Shown here in pieces: positions 5,562 through 5,944 of a stretch of DNA of 5,944 nucleotides. The stretch lies in the NCBI GenBank assembly GCA_945947715.1, contig CAMEYZ010000137.1, positions 1 to 5,944 of the forward strand. Direction: 5' to 3'. The notes beneath the pieces are model-generated. The model was not told the origin of the DNA. It saw only the letters and a program-made list of their open reading frames with translations, and did no database searches. The position numbers and the translations under genes are program-made. This stretch comes from an uncultured Clostridia bacterium (GTDB lineage Bacteria; Bacillota; Clostridia; Oscillospirales; Ruminococcaceae). The first letter of the stretch is position 1, and each line of letters starts with the position of its first letter.

Positions 5562-5944
5562 ATGTCAAGAATCGGCAGAAAGCCTATTAGTGTTCCCGCC
5601 GGAGTAGATGTAAAAATCGACGGCGCAACCGTTACGGTTAAGGGACCTAAGGGTACATTATCAAAGACCTTCCACCCTGATATGATCATCAAGCAGGAAG
5701 GCAGTGAGATCATCGTTGAGCGTCCTTCTGAGGATAAGCTCCACAAGTCTCTCCACGGTCTTACAAGAACTCTCGTAAGCAACATGGTTGAGGGCGTTAC
5801 ATCAGGCTTCTCCAAGTCGCTCGATATCGAGGGTATCGGTTACCGTGCTCAGAAGCAGGGCAAGAACCTCGTTATGAACCTCGGTTATTCTCATCAGGTT
5901 ATCGTTCCTGAGATCGACGGTATCACAATTGATGTTCCTCAGCC
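5562..5944 (+). CDS. rplF: 50S ribosomal protein L6, 3' end outside window
   Basis: L6 binds 23S rRNA near the sarcin-ricin loop and factor-binding site. The first 127 codons are present and open to the right edge; the family usually has about 175-185 residues, so roughly a third is missing. Visible parts are [17 protein letters not shown] (1-17), [15 protein letters not shown] (23-37), [20 protein letters not shown] (66-83) and [27 protein letters not shown] (88-114), which enters the second of the two repeated L6 domains. The ATG follows SD AAGGAGG at 5545-5551, which overlaps the rpsH stop codon, at 10 nt spacing. Next in the usual order would be rplR. Confidence 0.97.
   Translation, partial: MSRIGRKPISVPAGVDVKIDGATVTVKGPKGTLSKTFHPDMIIKQEGSEIIVERPSEDKLHKSLHGLTRTLVSNMVEGVTSGFSKSLDIEGIGYRAQKQGKNLVMNLGYSHQVIVPEIDGITIDVPQ

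Noticed and set aside
1..5944. Search for mobile elements, CRISPR repeats, tRNAs, toxin or defence genes
   Set aside because: Gene order is the intact S10-spc cluster, with no spacer-repeat pattern, transposase, cloverleaf or unexplained coding stretch.

Overview
The window is a stretch of the conserved S10-spc ribosomal protein cluster, entirely on the + strand. It runs from rplB to the first two thirds of rplF in the canonical bacterial order: rplB, rpsS, rplV, rpsC, rplP, rpmC, rpsQ, gap, rplN, rplX, rplE, rpsN, rpsH, rplF. All thirteen genes are recognisable from family motifs. Twelve are complete and rplF is cut by the right edge. I see no mobile element, CRISPR array, tRNA or foreign gene.

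The organism is most likely a Bacillota (Firmicutes) member of class Clostridia, perhaps Ruminococcus-like. The signs are strong AGGAGG-type Shine-Dalgarno (SD) sites before every gene, a short zinc-binding S14 (type Z, four cysteines), an L24 with a C-terminal zinc-ribbon-like cysteine set, and an L22 loop of the MKRIMPRDHGRAFRI type. Codon use is uniform (AGA for Arg, GTT for Val, CTC/CTT for Leu). The genus is a guess from protein style, not from a search.

Layout: positions 1-850 hold rplB. A 136-bp gap (851-986) contains a perfect 13-bp inverted repeat and a CCTCT segment able to pair with the rpsS SD. Positions 987-3334 hold rpsS to rpsQ, tightly packed, with 1-nt stop/start overlaps at rpsC/rplP and rplP/rpmC. 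The 300-bp gap at 3335-3634 falls at the boundary where the S10 and spc operons are separated in E. coli. It carries a near-consensus sigma-A promoter (TTGACA, 17 bp, TAAAAT) and a leader of about 173 nt. The leader can fold into a branched structure next to a hairpin that buries the rplN SD. From 3635 the spc genes follow with short spacers.

Together the products build the heart of the ribosome. L2, L14, L16, L22, L24, L29, L5 and L6 belong to the 50S subunit, and S3, S8, S14, S17 and S19 to the 30S. The genes are ordinary. The points worth attention are the rplN leader, the rplB-rpsS gap, the Arg-rich S3 tail, the altered cysteine spacing in L24, and the corrected rplX start.
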